From Phocaeicola massiliensis B84634 = Timone 84634 = DSM 17679 = JCM 13223 (GTDB lineage Bacteria > Bacteroidota > Bacteroidia > Bacteroidales > Bacteroidaceae): a stretch of DNA of 64,000 nt. Made by a program: the position numbers and the translations under genes. The stretch lies in assembly GCF_000382445.1 (NCBI RefSeq), contig NZ_KB905474.1, forward strand, positions 124,001 to 188,000, in the 5' to 3' direction. Positions 1 through 8,288 of this stretch are shown here, in pieces; the first letter of the stretch is position 1; each line of letters starts with the position of its first letter. Below the pieces are notes generated by a model that did no database searches, was not told the origin of the DNA, and saw only the letters and a program-made list of their open reading frames with translations.

Positions 1-362
1 ATGAAAAATACTCCATACACCGCTTTTATATCGAACTTCCAACTCTCTCCCTTCACACCCTGACGAACAATGGCATGAGAAAGGTAATACAGAGCACGTT
101 CCTTGAAATAAACCTGGGAGCGGTTTTGCATCTCCACAATTATTTTCTCACCAGTGTCCGTAGTGCAGTAAATGTCGTAAATAGCAATACGGTCTCCCGG
201 ATACTCAGGCAACTGCTCATTGTTCAGAAAGGTAAGGTCGGTTATCACCCGTTCGCCCTCCAACAAATCATTTAAGAACTCGATTAGCAACTCCTTGGAT
301 ACTTCCTGGCCGAATATTTTCTTGAAGCCGTAATCGGTGAACGGATTGATAAACTTTCCCAT
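1..362 (-). CDS. Rpn/PD-(D/E)XK nuclease-family transposase protein, C-terminus cut by window edge
   Basis: The first about 120 residues, starting MGKFINPFTDYGFKKIFG, carry the N-terminal signature of the Rpn / PDDEXK_2 'transposase family nuclease' group (TIGR01784-like). The segments IAIYDIYCTT and KIIVEMQNRSQ supply the D...E-x-Q core expected of the PD-(D/E)XK fold. Known members are DNA endonucleases that promote recA-independent recombination; they are common and often degenerate in Bacteroides. Start is ATG at 362. The remainder lies beyond base 1, so intactness cannot be judged. Confidence 0.85.
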   Translation of the reverse strand, partial: MGKFINPFTDYGFKKIFGQEVSKELLIEFLNDLLEGERVITDLTFLNNEQLPEYPGDRIAIYDIYCTTDTGEKIIVEMQNRSQVYFKERALYYLSHAIVRQGVKGESWKFDIKAVYGVFF

Positions 363-512
363 TATGTTTTAATGTGTTTCTACAACATACAAAGATAGCA
401 ATTTATATAGAAAAGGAACCCTGAAAAGCCTTGTTTTTTTTAAGAATAAATACATATTAAGCGAAAAGCTGTACGCATCAGCCTTTCTCTCCGGAAAGTT
501 TGAGCCGTTTAT

Positions 513-612
513 CTCTCATACTCTCACCTTACGCGTAACAAGTTAATTATAAATGTGTTATATGGTGATAGTAAAAAACATTTGCTCTCACCTATGCTCT
601 CATACTCTCACC
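513..612. repeat. Pair of 16-bp direct repeats in a non-coding gap
   Basis: The 16-mer CTCTCATACTCTCACC occurs at 513-528 and again at 597-612, with a partial copy at about 585-592. The whole stretch 363-1070 has no credible gene; it holds these repeats and two further repeat blocks. The function of the repeat is unknown. Confidence 0.6.
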
Positions 613-785
613 ACATTTTGAAATACGCCTCCGTATAATATACTAATTGTCAACTACATACCTTTCATTTTATGAGTTTCCCGGGGTGATGTAAAATAGG
701 ACATTTTAAGCGTTTTTCCTCAAAAAGTGTACATGTGTACCTTCATGGAAGGTAACGGTGCACAAAGTCCGGGCAGAGGTAAAAA

Positions 786-975
786 AGACTAAGGTCTTTT
801 TTAAAAAGCTCGTTATCTTTTTTAAAAAGCTCTTGGTCTTTTAAAAAAACGTCCTTGTCTTTTGGGAAGTGCATCATTTCACGTTAGTACGCGTAAGCCT
901 GTACGTACGTATGCGTAGGTCTGTACGTACGTCCGCATAGCCTCACGCTTACGTATGTATATCCTCATGCAGACG
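786..975. repeat. Two adjacent degenerate tandem arrays with about 22-bp period
   Basis: From about 786 to 865, units of 21-22 bp share the core TCTTTTTTAAAAAGCTC. From 888 to 975 four 22-bp units (888-909, 910-931, 932-953, 954-975) each end in a TACG or GACG motif, and the first two contain GTACGTACG. The region is non-coding, between the nuclease gene and the terminator of the OmpA-family gene. A period of about two helical turns suggests repeat-based protein binding or replication slippage; no known element is recognised. Confidence 0.65.
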
Positions 976-1070
976 TACGTGTAAAAAGAGGGCTCTGACA
1001 CGGGGATGAATCTGCAAGTTTTGTCTCAATATCAGAATAAGCAGGGCTGCTTCTGTTTCTTATAAAATTC

Positions 1071-1104
1071 AAAATCCGGTACAACCTCTGCTGTCCCGGA
1101 TTTT
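1071..1104 (-). terminator. Intrinsic-terminator-like hairpin downstream of the OmpA-family gene
   Basis: AAAATCCGG (1071-1079) pairs with CCGGATTTT (1096-1104) around a 16-nt loop, about 70 bp past the stop codon at 1174. The flanking A/T runs give weak terminator character in both directions. Confidence 0.5.
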
Positions 1105-1173
1105 ACCTTACGCTTTTCACAAAGAGCAAGTTTCTTCTAACATCTTTTATTGTACTGTTTGTTCACTTGTTGT

Positions 1174-2637
1174 TCATCTGTTTCCAAATATAGCATTATC
1201 TTTTCTTTTTTTAGAGACTTCTTTCAGGTTGGCACCGGCTTCGGCAGAACCCAGGCTCTGTGCCTTCTTGAAATTAATCTCAGCTTGGTCGAGGTCTCCC
1301 TGCAACAGATTCAGCACGCCTCTGTTGTTCAGCGTTGCACTCGCTTGTGCATCAGCCTTATCCAGATAACGGGCTGCCTGTTGCAAGTCACCTCGTTGGA
1401 GTTCGATGGCGGCAGCGTTTATATTCGCTGTTGGGTCATCAGGGAACATGCGCACTGCCACATCGAACACTTCGTTGAATTCCTTACTGCCTTTGGCATA
1501 AGTCTGAGCCACCAGATACATTTCCTGCAAGCTCAACTGCTGAGGACGTGTCTTTATGATTTGTTTTGCTTCTTCTACATTGAATCCGCGCACCACATAG
1601 CGCACCGTGTAGTCCGAATGACGCAAGCCCGGATAGCAGTCCTGCAACAGTGAAGCATAAATCTTGCCACCATCCAGCGCCTTGATGCGTCCTTCCTTGA
1701 GATCCAAATCATTTTCATCCTTATCTATTATGAACAGTATTTCGTCTTTGCGCGGCAAATTGCTCTTTGCCACATAGTCACGCAGGCCATCCCAGTCTTC
1801 GGCTACAGAATTCACCCGGAACAGGTCTGACTTGAAACCGTAAGAGTCCATCACATATTTTTTCAATGCTTCAGCACGGCCTTGAGCCAAACGAGCGTTG
1901 GAGGCGTAACGACCTTCGGGAGATGCATAGCCGGTGATGTCTATCTCGGTAATCTGCGTATTGGCATCGTTCTTCACCACATCTACCGTTGCCTTAATCT
2001 TTTCGAGTTCGGAAGGATTGCGGCGGTATTCGGGATAAATCTTTGTCTGGTTCACCGGGAAGTCAAGATAGGCACGACCTTCTTCGGCACGGTTCTTGAC
2101 AGCTTCGACAGCCGGAGAAACAAAAGCAACAGTCGGCTGCATGATGTAACGTTCCAAATCGGCACGAATAATGAAAGCATTGCTTTCTTCTTTTTGGCAG
2201 TCGGCACAACCACGCACATCGGCAAGCAGTTCAAGCTCTGCACCGTTCATCCATTTTTCGTAAGGAATACGCACCGAGTAATTCACCGTCTGTGATGTTC
2301 CGTTCTTGCGGCGCAACACCGAGAAGGCATCCACAGGAGTTTTATGCTCACGCTGCTGCACAATACTACGCGTGCGACCATATACCCGGATGGCAGGCAA
2401 CACCTTGTTATAACTGTTGTCCCGAGTCTTCAACACCGGAGTAAGTGTAGCCACACGGTTGGAAGAGAGTTGCATATCGGCCGGAAGGGTAACATCCATT
2501 CCTATCATCACCCGGCCGTTGTCACCTATCAGGATAGAAGGATTTGCAACCTGAACCCGGCTGCCGCACAGATTCTGCGCACCTGCCGGAAATACCGGCA
2601 GCAACAATGTTAAAAGGATATAGCGTATCAGTTTCAT
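1174..2637 (-). CDS. DUF3868 / OmpA-like domain outer-membrane protein with C-terminal TPR
   Basis: This 487-residue protein has a signal peptide (about 1-20, ending in AGAQ). An N-terminal DUF3868-type beta-rich domain follows (about 20-165). Next is an OmpA-like segment (about 190-350) containing ITGYASPEGRYASNARLAQGRA, which matches the peptidoglycan-binding signature (xGxASPEGx...N..LS..RA). The C-terminus holds tetratricopeptide-like repeats (about 390-470, e.g. NNRGVLNLLQGDLDQAEINF). Family members often sit in fimbrial (Mfa/FimA-type) surface operons of Bacteroidales and are thought to anchor surface assemblies to the wall. It lies 14 bp downstream of the DUF3575 gene, so the two form one operon. 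Confidence 0.85.
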   Translation of the reverse strand: MKLIRYILLTLLLPVFPAGAQNLCGSRVQVANPSILIGDNGRVMIGMDVTLPADMQLSSNRVATLTPVLKTRDNSYNKVLPAIRVYGRTRSIVQQREHKTPVDAFSVLRRKNGTSQTVNYSVRIPYEKWMNGAELELLADVRGCADCQKEESNAFIIRADLERYIMQPTVAFVSPAVEAVKNRAEEGRAYLDFPVNQTKIYPEYRRNPSELEKIKATVDVVKNDANTQITEIDITGYASPEGRYASNARLAQGRAEALKKYVMDSYGFKSDLFRVNSVAEDWDGLRDYVAKSNLPRKDEILFIIDKDENDLDLKEGRIKALDGGKIYASLLQDCYPGLRHSDYTVRYVVRGFNVEEAKQIIKTRPQQLSLQEMYLVAQTYAKGSKEFNEVFDVAVRMFPDDPTANINAAAIELQRGDLQQAARYLDKADAQASATLNNRGVLNLLQGDLDQAEINFKKAQSLGSAEAGANLKEVSKKRKDNAIFGNR

Positions 2638-2650
2638 AATCCGTTTGTTT

Positions 2651-3226
2651 TTAGAATATATAAATAAGGTTGAGGGCAGCCTTGGTAGGGCCGAAATAAT
2701 TCTTATGGGATTTCTCTACCATGTCACCGCATTCTTCACACTCATATTTCTTATAGCGCACATAAGCATAACCGATGCCGATGGTTGCTCCCAGATTCCA
2801 ATGACGTCCCAACACAAACTGGTAACCGTAACTGATACCGCCGCCATAGAACTGACCCTTATAGCGAAAGTCTTTTAAATCATCAAAAGGTGAAAAAGGC
2901 AAATCGATGCCGGTGGTATGATAAGCACCTCCCATCAAATGAGCGCCAAAGAAGTGACCGTTGAATTTATCACAAAGCCAATAGCGGAGTTCGGGTTGAA
3001 GCATTGCCAGTTTCAGCATTTTGCTATCACTATATTTCCATGGATTGTAGTACATGGGCACATCCAGAGTCAGCTTCTTGCTCAAACCTACTTCTACCCC
3101 CAAATTCGGTATAGCAACTGCATCCATCGCCACATTGGTCTTAACGGCTATCTGTCCATACATATATAAGGAAGAAGCCAACAGACACATCAATACAAAT
3201 AAAGTTCTTCTTATTACCATATTCAT
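2651..3226 (-). CDS. DUF3575 family outer-membrane beta-barrel-like protein
   Basis: This 191-residue protein has a signal peptide (MVIRRTLFVLMCLLASSLYMYGQ). It then shows alternating beta-strand sequence typical of DUF3575 (VKTNVAMDAVAIPNLGVEVG; LQPELRYWLCDKFNGHFFGAH; GGGISYGYQF). It ends with the aromatic residue F, as many outer-membrane barrels do. It is the first gene of an operon with the DUF3868/OmpA gene. The pair is typical of Bacteroidales surface-fimbria accessory loci, although no fimbrillin is present here. The exact function is unknown. Confidence 0.85.
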   Translation of the reverse strand: MNMVIRRTLFVLMCLLASSLYMYGQIAVKTNVAMDAVAIPNLGVEVGLSKKLTLDVPMYYNPWKYSDSKMLKLAMLQPELRYWLCDKFNGHFFGAHLMGGAYHTTGIDLPFSPFDDLKDFRYKGQFYGGGISYGYQFVLGRHWNLGATIGIGYAYVRYKKYECEECGDMVEKSHKNYFGPTKAALNLIYIF

Positions 3227-3253
3227 TTCACCTAAAGTTGTTTTCTACTGTTG

Positions 3254-3261
3254 CAAAGATA
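3254..3261 (-). promoter_or_regulatory. Bacteroides -7 element for the DUF3575/OmpA operon
   Basis: The minus strand reads TATCTTTG, a perfect match to the Bacteroides primary-sigma -7 consensus TAnnTTTG. Transcription would start about 20 nt before the ATG at 3226. The stretch 3262-3562 shows no other feature. Confidence 0.6.
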
Positions 3262-3562
3262 AACTCTATTTTTTTAACAGGAAGTTGGCGAATCAGTCTT
3301 TATTAAGAGGTAGTTTCAGCAAAATGCAAGGTAGTCCGAAAATCAATTTACCCCTCATCGGAATAAAGTATCGGGGAATTGTTCACGAAGAATTATTTAT
3401 TGGGACGAAAGAAACACCGATGGTGTTTTCTTCATCACATACCTGTGTTTCATTCATTATGAATAATCCACCGTTTCACACTCAAAATACCCCCGTTCCA
3501 TTCAATCAGAGGCATTTTATTCACAGGAAGAGGGTATTTTCTTCAAAAAATCTTTGAAATAA

Positions 3563-3593
3563 TTTGTTTATTTGAAAATAATACCTACTTTTG
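3563..3593 (+). promoter_or_regulatory. Bacteroides promoter (TTTG-N19-TACTTTTG) for the lipoprotein gene
   Basis: TTTG at 3563-3566 and TACTTTTG at 3586-3593 are spaced by 19 bp, matching the -33/-7 consensus. The downstream gene starts at 3643. Confidence 0.7.
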
Positions 3594-3642
3594 AGGCGAA
3601 TGATAATGGGTCAATCATTCAAACGTATAAAAAAATAGTTCT

Positions 3643-4248
3643 ATGAAGGCAATTCATTTATTGATTGCTACACTCATCATGATGAGTTTGGCATCCTGCA
3701 CAGCAGAAAGTAGTGACCCCGTTGACAACTCAAGTTCAACGTATTTTTTGGAAAGAACGTATGGCGCCAGAAGTGTTACATACGAGGAAAACAATTCTGA
3801 CAATTTAAATCTAAACGATTTACCTGCTATCAGTTTAAAGGAGGCAGATGAAATCTTATCGAACCTTCGCAAACATACCAATGCGAAAGAAGAACATAAT
3901 ATATTGGCTGCCGATAAAGGCAATCAGACTTTACTGAAAGTGATTACCAGCCAGACAATCAATGGTAAGTACACCTTTACAATTCAGCTCAACCTTACCG
4001 GCTATGCCGACGGTGACTTATATTACAACGGATATAATGCTGAATGCAGTTCTTCACTCATGAAATGGTATGTGAAAGGATTCAGTTTGGCCAGCGACAA
4101 CAGTGAAGGCAACTTCATATTCCAATCGGAAAGCTATATTTATATGAAGGTGGCAGACAACGGAATCAAATATATGCAGATTCCTGTCAGCATCCGGGGC
4201 ACTTATAACCCGAAAAGCCATGACGCTTCATTCACTTATAAACTATAG
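3643..4248 (+). CDS. Secreted lipoprotein of unknown function
   Basis: This 201-residue protein has a lipoprotein signal peptide; the lipobox is LASC with Cys at residue 19. The mature part is polar and beta-rich (ITSQTINGKYTFTIQLNLTG, YADGDLYYNGYNAECSS). The sequence resembles small Bacteroides-restricted lipoproteins (DUF5033-like), but no catalytic motif is visible. It is a single-gene unit with its own consensus promoter at 3563-3593, transcribed away from the OmpA operon. The function is not recognised. Confidence 0.75.
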   Translation: MKAIHLLIATLIMMSLASCTAESSDPVDNSSSTYFLERTYGARSVTYEENNSDNLNLNDLPAISLKEADEILSNLRKHTNAKEEHNILAADKGNQTLLKVITSQTINGKYTFTIQLNLTGYADGDLYYNGYNAECSSSLMKWYVKGFSLASDNSEGNFIFQSESYIYMKVADNGIKYMQIPVSIRGTYNPKSHDASFTYKL

Positions 4249-4529
4249 GTATCAGATTCTATAAATCAATCAGGGCTGAAAAGATTGTGAGGTGATATTA
4301 AGCTTTATGAAGGGAAGGAAGAAGCTGTGTATGTAATAGGTGTACATGGGTTCTTCACTTCCTTTCTTTTGAATTATTATTTAACGTATGGCACTTCAAT
4401 GGTATTTCATTCAATCATAATATATTGATTAACAGCAAATAAATAAAACAATGAATGATATACCCCCTATCAAGACAGATGTATACCCTCTGACTTATCC
4501 GACTTTTTAAAAAGTTTCTAACCTAAAAC

Positions 4530-4561
4530 GTTGATTATAACATAATAAAAGCCTATTTTTG
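4530..4561 (+). promoter_or_regulatory. Promoter of the HTCS gene
   Basis: GTTG at 4530-4533 and TATTTTTG at 4554-4561 (TAnnTTTG) are separated by 20 bp. The leader to the ATG at 4635 is about 65 nt. The rest of the gap 4249-4529 is AT-rich and shows nothing else. Confidence 0.6.
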
Positions 4562-4634
4562 CAGTTATCCTTAAAATAGTCTAAGAAACATGATATGAAT
4601 ACATAGCATTGTTAAGTGCACTATATTTAAATGA

Positions 4635-7157
4635 ATGAAGGGGAATATGAAAAGAAGCGGAACATTAACAACACCGGTTACGGGACTACTTATAATTGTC
4701 CTGCTGATGGGTATGGAAATAACCAAGGCACAAAGTTTTTTCCGACAGACAGGAATCCAATTATTGACTAAACAAGAGGGATTAAGCAATAATACCTTGA
4801 CCGAAATCCATCAGGACAAAGACGGATTTTTATGGTTGGGAACAGATGTCGGCCTGAGCCGATACGATGGAATACACTTCCACAACTACAATTCGGCAGA
4901 CAAAGAACCATATTCCATTACCGGCATTTATGAGACTTCCGACAAAATGCTTTGGTCACGGATAGCGAACATGAACAGGTTATCGTGTTTCAACAAAATG
5001 AAAGGATGCTACATGTCACTTTTATCGTCCACCCCGGAAGTGCTGACAGACATTTTGGACTTATGTGTGACAAAAGACAAAATATATGCCATCACCTCAC
5101 AAGGAGTGGCAGAACTGAAAACCGAATATGAGACAGACGAAGTAAGCATTACACCTAATCTACTGCCGAATATAAAGGGGATTCCATTCAAATTCTATGG
5201 TTGCGACAATAACCTCTATATACTTACCCGCGAAAACAAACTTATACTCTATAATCTGACAGAAAAGAAAAGTGAATCTTTGGACTGCGCCGAACTAGGA
5301 ATTACTAATGCAGAAGATATTTGCAATATACATATATATAATAACTACTTATGGATTTGCAACCACAACAACGGAGTAATCTGCTATGACACAACCACAA
5401 AAGCTACACGCAAACTGAACAAAAGCACCCCCATAGTGCAGGATGCATGTATCCGCGATATTATACAAGCAGATGACACAACGTTTGTAATGGCATCAGG
5501 CACCTCGTTGGCTTTGATAAAATTTGAAAATAAAGATTATCTGAAAGCTCCCTTTAAAACCATCGACCTGATTGAAAATGACAGTTATTACGAACCTATC
5601 ATCAAAAACAGAATTACCCGCATTTATCTCGATAAACAGAACCAAGTGTTATGGGTCGGCACCTTCGGAAGAGGACTGCTGAAATTAAATCTGCTGGGAG
5701 ATAATGTAAACCGCATCCAACTGGATAACGACATAAGATCTCTCAATGGAATAGCAGAAGACAGCAACGGATTTATATGGCTGGCCACCGACAACAAGGG
5801 GATATATAAAAGTCAGACAAAAAACCTCTCGCCAAATATACAGTTCGTACCATGGGCAAAAGCGGAAAAGAACGGCAATTACTGCTTGTTCAAAGACAAA
5901 AACGGACACCTGTGGTTTGGAGATGAAAAAGGAAATATTCTCCTGATGAATCCCACTACCAATGAAACAGTCTCCTTTCATCCCCAACCGGAAGCAACAG
6001 AAAACCAAGTTTCTGCCATTAAAATACTTTTCCTCAACTCGCGCAACGACTTATGGATTGCAACGGAAAATGCATTGATAGTATACGACTATCAGGGCAA
6101 AAGCTGTTTGGCATATATGCCTTATACAAAAGAAATTGAGAAAATAACCGCCATTTGTGAGGATGGAGACGGCACCATGTGGCTGGGAACAGAAAAAGGA
6201 CTGTTTCAGGCAACCCGAGAAGGCAAAAAAGTGACACTGAACGGAGGATACGAACAAAAGAGCAGTCTGACTCCGGGTAAAGTTATGACTATCTATATGA
6301 ATAACTACAACCAACTATTCGTATCATACGCCAACAAGATTATACAAATAGACGGAAAAGAAAAAAACGTTGTGTCTACCATGCTTCTTAACCAAGACCT
6401 ACCCAACGGACACATCGATTGCATGATAGACGACAGAAACGGCAATACATGGCTGGGCACCAACTCGGGCATTATAACAATCAACAATAAAAATAACTCT
6501 TTCTACTTATATGCTTTTCCGGAAAACTACTATCAGGTTTGCCGGCTGAACAACGGAAAATTATTGTGGGTAAACTCTACGGGGCTGCTTTACTTTGATC
6601 CCCGGATGCTGAAAGAAACTTCCAGCAAGCATAAATATTATATCGCTGACATCAATGTAAATTATAATAAGGTGGAAATAGGCGAAAAAATAAACGGACA
6701 AGTTATTTTGGACAAACCGGCACATTTAATAGACCGACTGACCTTGAACTACAACAATAACAATCTCGTGTTTTATTTGAGCGACTTGCGTTACAGCACT
6801 TCCTCCAATAAAGTGGAATATCGCCTGCTGCCCAATGATAGAAAATGGCATTTCGGTGATTATGACCAAGTGAGGTTGAGTAACATTGAGCCGGGAGACT
6901 ACGTACTCGAAATAAAGCCTTCCTATCCGATGGAAGGAAATGAACAAATCACCCATATTGCCATCACTGTAGGTAAGTATTGGGCCACCACCGGATGGGC
7001 AATTACCGGCTACATACTTATCATTATGGGAAGCATATTCCTGACTTGGCTCTACTTTAACAGCAAAGCACTGAAACGACAGATGTATAAAGAAAAAGAA
7101 GTGCGAATGAAAGAACGTCTGGAAAATAAATCCGGAAAAACCAGACGTGCCGCTTAA
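4635..7157 (+). CDS. Hybrid two-component sensor (HTCS), N-terminal half, interrupted by the prophage
   Basis: Residues about 15-33 form a signal/anchor segment. They are followed by a periplasmic two-propeller sensor built of Reg_prop repeats with the recurrent pattern (D.xGxIWxGT; e.g. QDKDGFLWLGTDVGLSRYDG, EDGDGTMWLGTEKGLF) and a Y_Y_Y domain near residues 695-780. A transmembrane helix follows (about 785-810, TGYILIIMGSIFLTWLYF) and then the start of the cytoplasmic linker (KEKEVRMKERLE). Host sequence stops at about 7125, and the last 11 codons to the stop at 7157 are phage DNA. HTCS proteins sense glycan breakdown products in the periplasm and activate polysaccharide loci. This half keeps the sensor and membrane helix but has no kinase, receiver or DNA-binding output. 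Its continuation is at 49829-51486. Start could also be ATG 4647. Confidence 0.9.
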   Translation: MKGNMKRSGTLTTPVTGLLIIVLLMGMEITKAQSFFRQTGIQLLTKQEGLSNNTLTEIHQDKDGFLWLGTDVGLSRYDGIHFHNYNSADKEPYSITGIYETSDKMLWSRIANMNRLSCFNKMKGCYMSLLSSTPEVLTDILDLCVTKDKIYAITSQGVAELKTEYETDEVSITPNLLPNIKGIPFKFYGCDNNLYILTRENKLILYNLTEKKSESLDCAELGITNAEDICNIHIYNNYLWICNHNNGVICYDTTTKATRKLNKSTPIVQDACIRDIIQADDTTFVMASGTSLALIKFENKDYLKAPFKTIDLIENDSYYEPIIKNRITRIYLDKQNQVLWVGTFGRGLLKLNLLGDNVNRIQLDNDIRSLNGIAEDSNGFIWLATDNKGIYKSQTKNLSPNIQFVPWAKAEKNGNYCLFKDKNGHLWFGDEKGNILLMNPTTNETVSFHPQPEATENQVSAIKILFLNSRNDLWIATENALIVYDYQGKSCLAYMPYTKEIEKITAICEDGDGTMWLGTEKGLFQATREGKKVTLNGGYEQKSSLTPGKVMTIYMNNYNQLFVSYANKIIQIDGKEKNVVSTMLLNQDLPNGHIDCMIDDRNGNTWLGTNSGIITINNKNNSFYLYAFPENYYQVCRLNNGKLLWVNSTGLLYFDPRMLKETSSKHKYYIADINVNYNKVEIGEKINGQVILDKPAHLIDRLTLNYNNNNLVFYLSDLRYSTSSNKVEYRLLPNDRKWHFGDYDQVRLSNIEPGDYVLEIKPSYPMEGNEQITHIAITVGKYWATTGWAITGYILIIMGSIFLTWLYFNSKALKRQMYKEKEVRMKERLENKSGKTRRAA
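7121..7125. repeat. Probable 5-bp target-site duplication, left copy (GGAAA)
   Basis: GGAAA here and at 49824-49828 lie in the same codon phase of the HTCS gene. Joining the host at this 5-mer restores an uninterrupted frame (KERLE|IRAEEKKNRQ). Mu-type transposition duplicates 5 bp. GGAAA also occurs at 7134-7138; using that copy would make the two phage ends more symmetric but puts the HTCS out of frame. Confidence 0.55.
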
Positions 7158-7202
7158 CAAAAACGATGCGTTTCAAAAAGTACAAAAACGACACGTACAA
7201 GA
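7126..7202. other. Prophage terminus (distal/late end) with two transposase-binding-like sites
   Basis: AAAAACGATGCGTTTC at 7159-7174 and AAAAACGACACGTAC at about 7184-7198 match, in opposite orientation, the motifs at the other end (ACGCTTCGTTTTT at 49699 and 49792). Such end repeats are expected of MuA-type transposase sites. The terminal bases are not the 5'-TG/CA-3' of Mu, which leaves the exact end open. The stretch 7203-7273 shows nothing else. Confidence 0.55.
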
Positions 7203-7273
7203 AAAAAGGTGAGCGCGGTCCTATTCAGCATGATCAAAGCCCACCGTTTTTCTTTCACTTGAACCCTCTTTAA

Positions 7274-7302
7274 ATGGCTTTAAAATATCATTTAAAAGCC
7301 AT
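7274..7302 (-). terminator. Hairpin downstream of the methyltransferase gene
   Basis: ATGGCTTT (7274-7281) pairs with AAAGCCAT (7295-7302), and additional A/T pairing extends the stem inward. It lies 37 bp past the methyltransferase stop, the last gene of the leftward phage transcripts, and would stop them before the phage end. Confidence 0.5.
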
Positions 7303-7338
7303 TGCAGATTCAAAATAATTCACTATCTTTATGCAATG

Positions 7339-8193
7339 TTAGGCTGCTATACCTGACACCTCATCCGGCTTCGTGTACAGCATCATGTCTGTATATTTAG
7401 CTTGATAGTTTACGCTTGCACTAAACTCCACTTTCCTGCATTCCTTGAATGGGCTGCCGACAAATGGGTTTCGGTCCATCCAGTCGCACAGTTCTAAAAT
7501 GGAAGACTTGTTCGAAGTGAAATACACGAACGAATGCCCTTTCAGAACGGTTAGTACATCCAGATAGTCAGCCAGACGCCAGAACATCTTGTAAGTACCC
7601 ACCTCGGTGGAGAGGTACGGCGGATCAACCAGGAACACCACACCCGGAACATCTTTGTAACGTTTGAATACTTCCTTGTAGTCTTCGCTGGTTATAGTCA
7701 GTCCTTCCAGATAATCCTTTGCTTCGGGATAGTCTGTCTGCCGAATCCTATTGTAAATGGCTTCTTTCTTCATTCCTTCCAAACTGGTCACATATTTCAT
7801 GGCGAACAACAAGGATGCGGAAACCGTGATATAATCCACGTAGCCGTGCTCTTTTTCTTCCCTCTCAATACGGGCAAACATTTTATCGCGAATCTCCCCG
7901 GTTATACGTTTGTTTCTGGGTTCCCCTTCAGCTATCCGACGCAAATCGGATAACAGCACATTAGTGGCCGGGATATTTACAAGTCGGCAGCGGTAGTTGT
8001 CGAAGTCATTATACACAACGGTGGCATCAGACCTGACACATTTGGTAATATGTGACAGCAGGCCCGAGCCACCAAACAGGTCCACAAACACGGTGCTGTC
8101 CGGGAACTGTCCCAGCACCTTGATAAATTCCCTCGCAAACATGCGTTTCTGCCCCACGAAAGGAAGCGGGGCGGACAAATACATCTTTTTCAT
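7339..8193 (-). CDS. D12-class (Dam-like) DNA N6-adenine methyltransferase
   Basis: This 284-residue protein has the class-alpha N6-adenine methyltransferase order. It begins with PFVGQKR near the N-terminus, then the AdoMet-binding motif VDLFGGSG (residues about 37-44), and the catalytic motif IV DPPY at 190-193. It would transfer methyl from S-adenosylmethionine to adenine N6 of a short target site; the site cannot be read from sequence. It is the outermost phage gene, next to the thymidylate-synthase-like gene, where phage Mu carries its mom modification locus. A role in protecting phage DNA from host restriction is inferred. A terminator-like hairpin separates it from the upstream gene, so it may have separate expression. 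Confidence 0.9.
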   Translation of the reverse strand: MKKMYLSAPLPFVGQKRMFAREFIKVLGQFPDSTVFVDLFGGSGLLSHITKCVRSDATVVYNDFDNYRCRLVNIPATNVLLSDLRRIAEGEPRNKRITGEIRDKMFARIEREEKEHGYVDYITVSASLLFAMKYVTSLEGMKKEAIYNRIRQTDYPEAKDYLEGLTITSEDYKEVFKRYKDVPGVVFLVDPPYLSTEVGTYKMFWRLADYLDVLTVLKGHSFVYFTSNKSSILELCDWMDRNPFVGSPFKECRKVEFSASVNYQAKYTDMMLYTKPDEVSGIAA

Positions 8194-8236
8194 TTCATTC
8201 TGCTTTAAAACGGCCGCAAAGGTCCCCAGAATAAAC

Positions 8237-8271
8237 GAAAAACAGCGGGGAACATGAACTGTTCCCGCTGC
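8237..8271 (-). terminator. Intrinsic terminator after the thymidylate-synthase-like gene
   Basis: On the minus strand a 7-bp GC stem (CAGCGGG/CCCGCTG, 8264-8270 with 8243-8249), extended after a one-base bulge, is followed by a run of five T. It sits 18 bp past the stop at 8289. Confidence 0.65.
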
Positions 8272-8288
8272 AAGACATATACAGCAAA

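Noticed and set aside
786..975. CRISPR-like array
   Set aside because: Units are contiguous and degenerate, with no constant repeat plus unique spacer alternation and no cas gene.
7133..7138. CGGAAA as target duplication with 49823-49828
   Set aside because: A 6-bp match, but in a different codon phase, which would leave a broken HTCS before insertion. It is kept only as an alternative.
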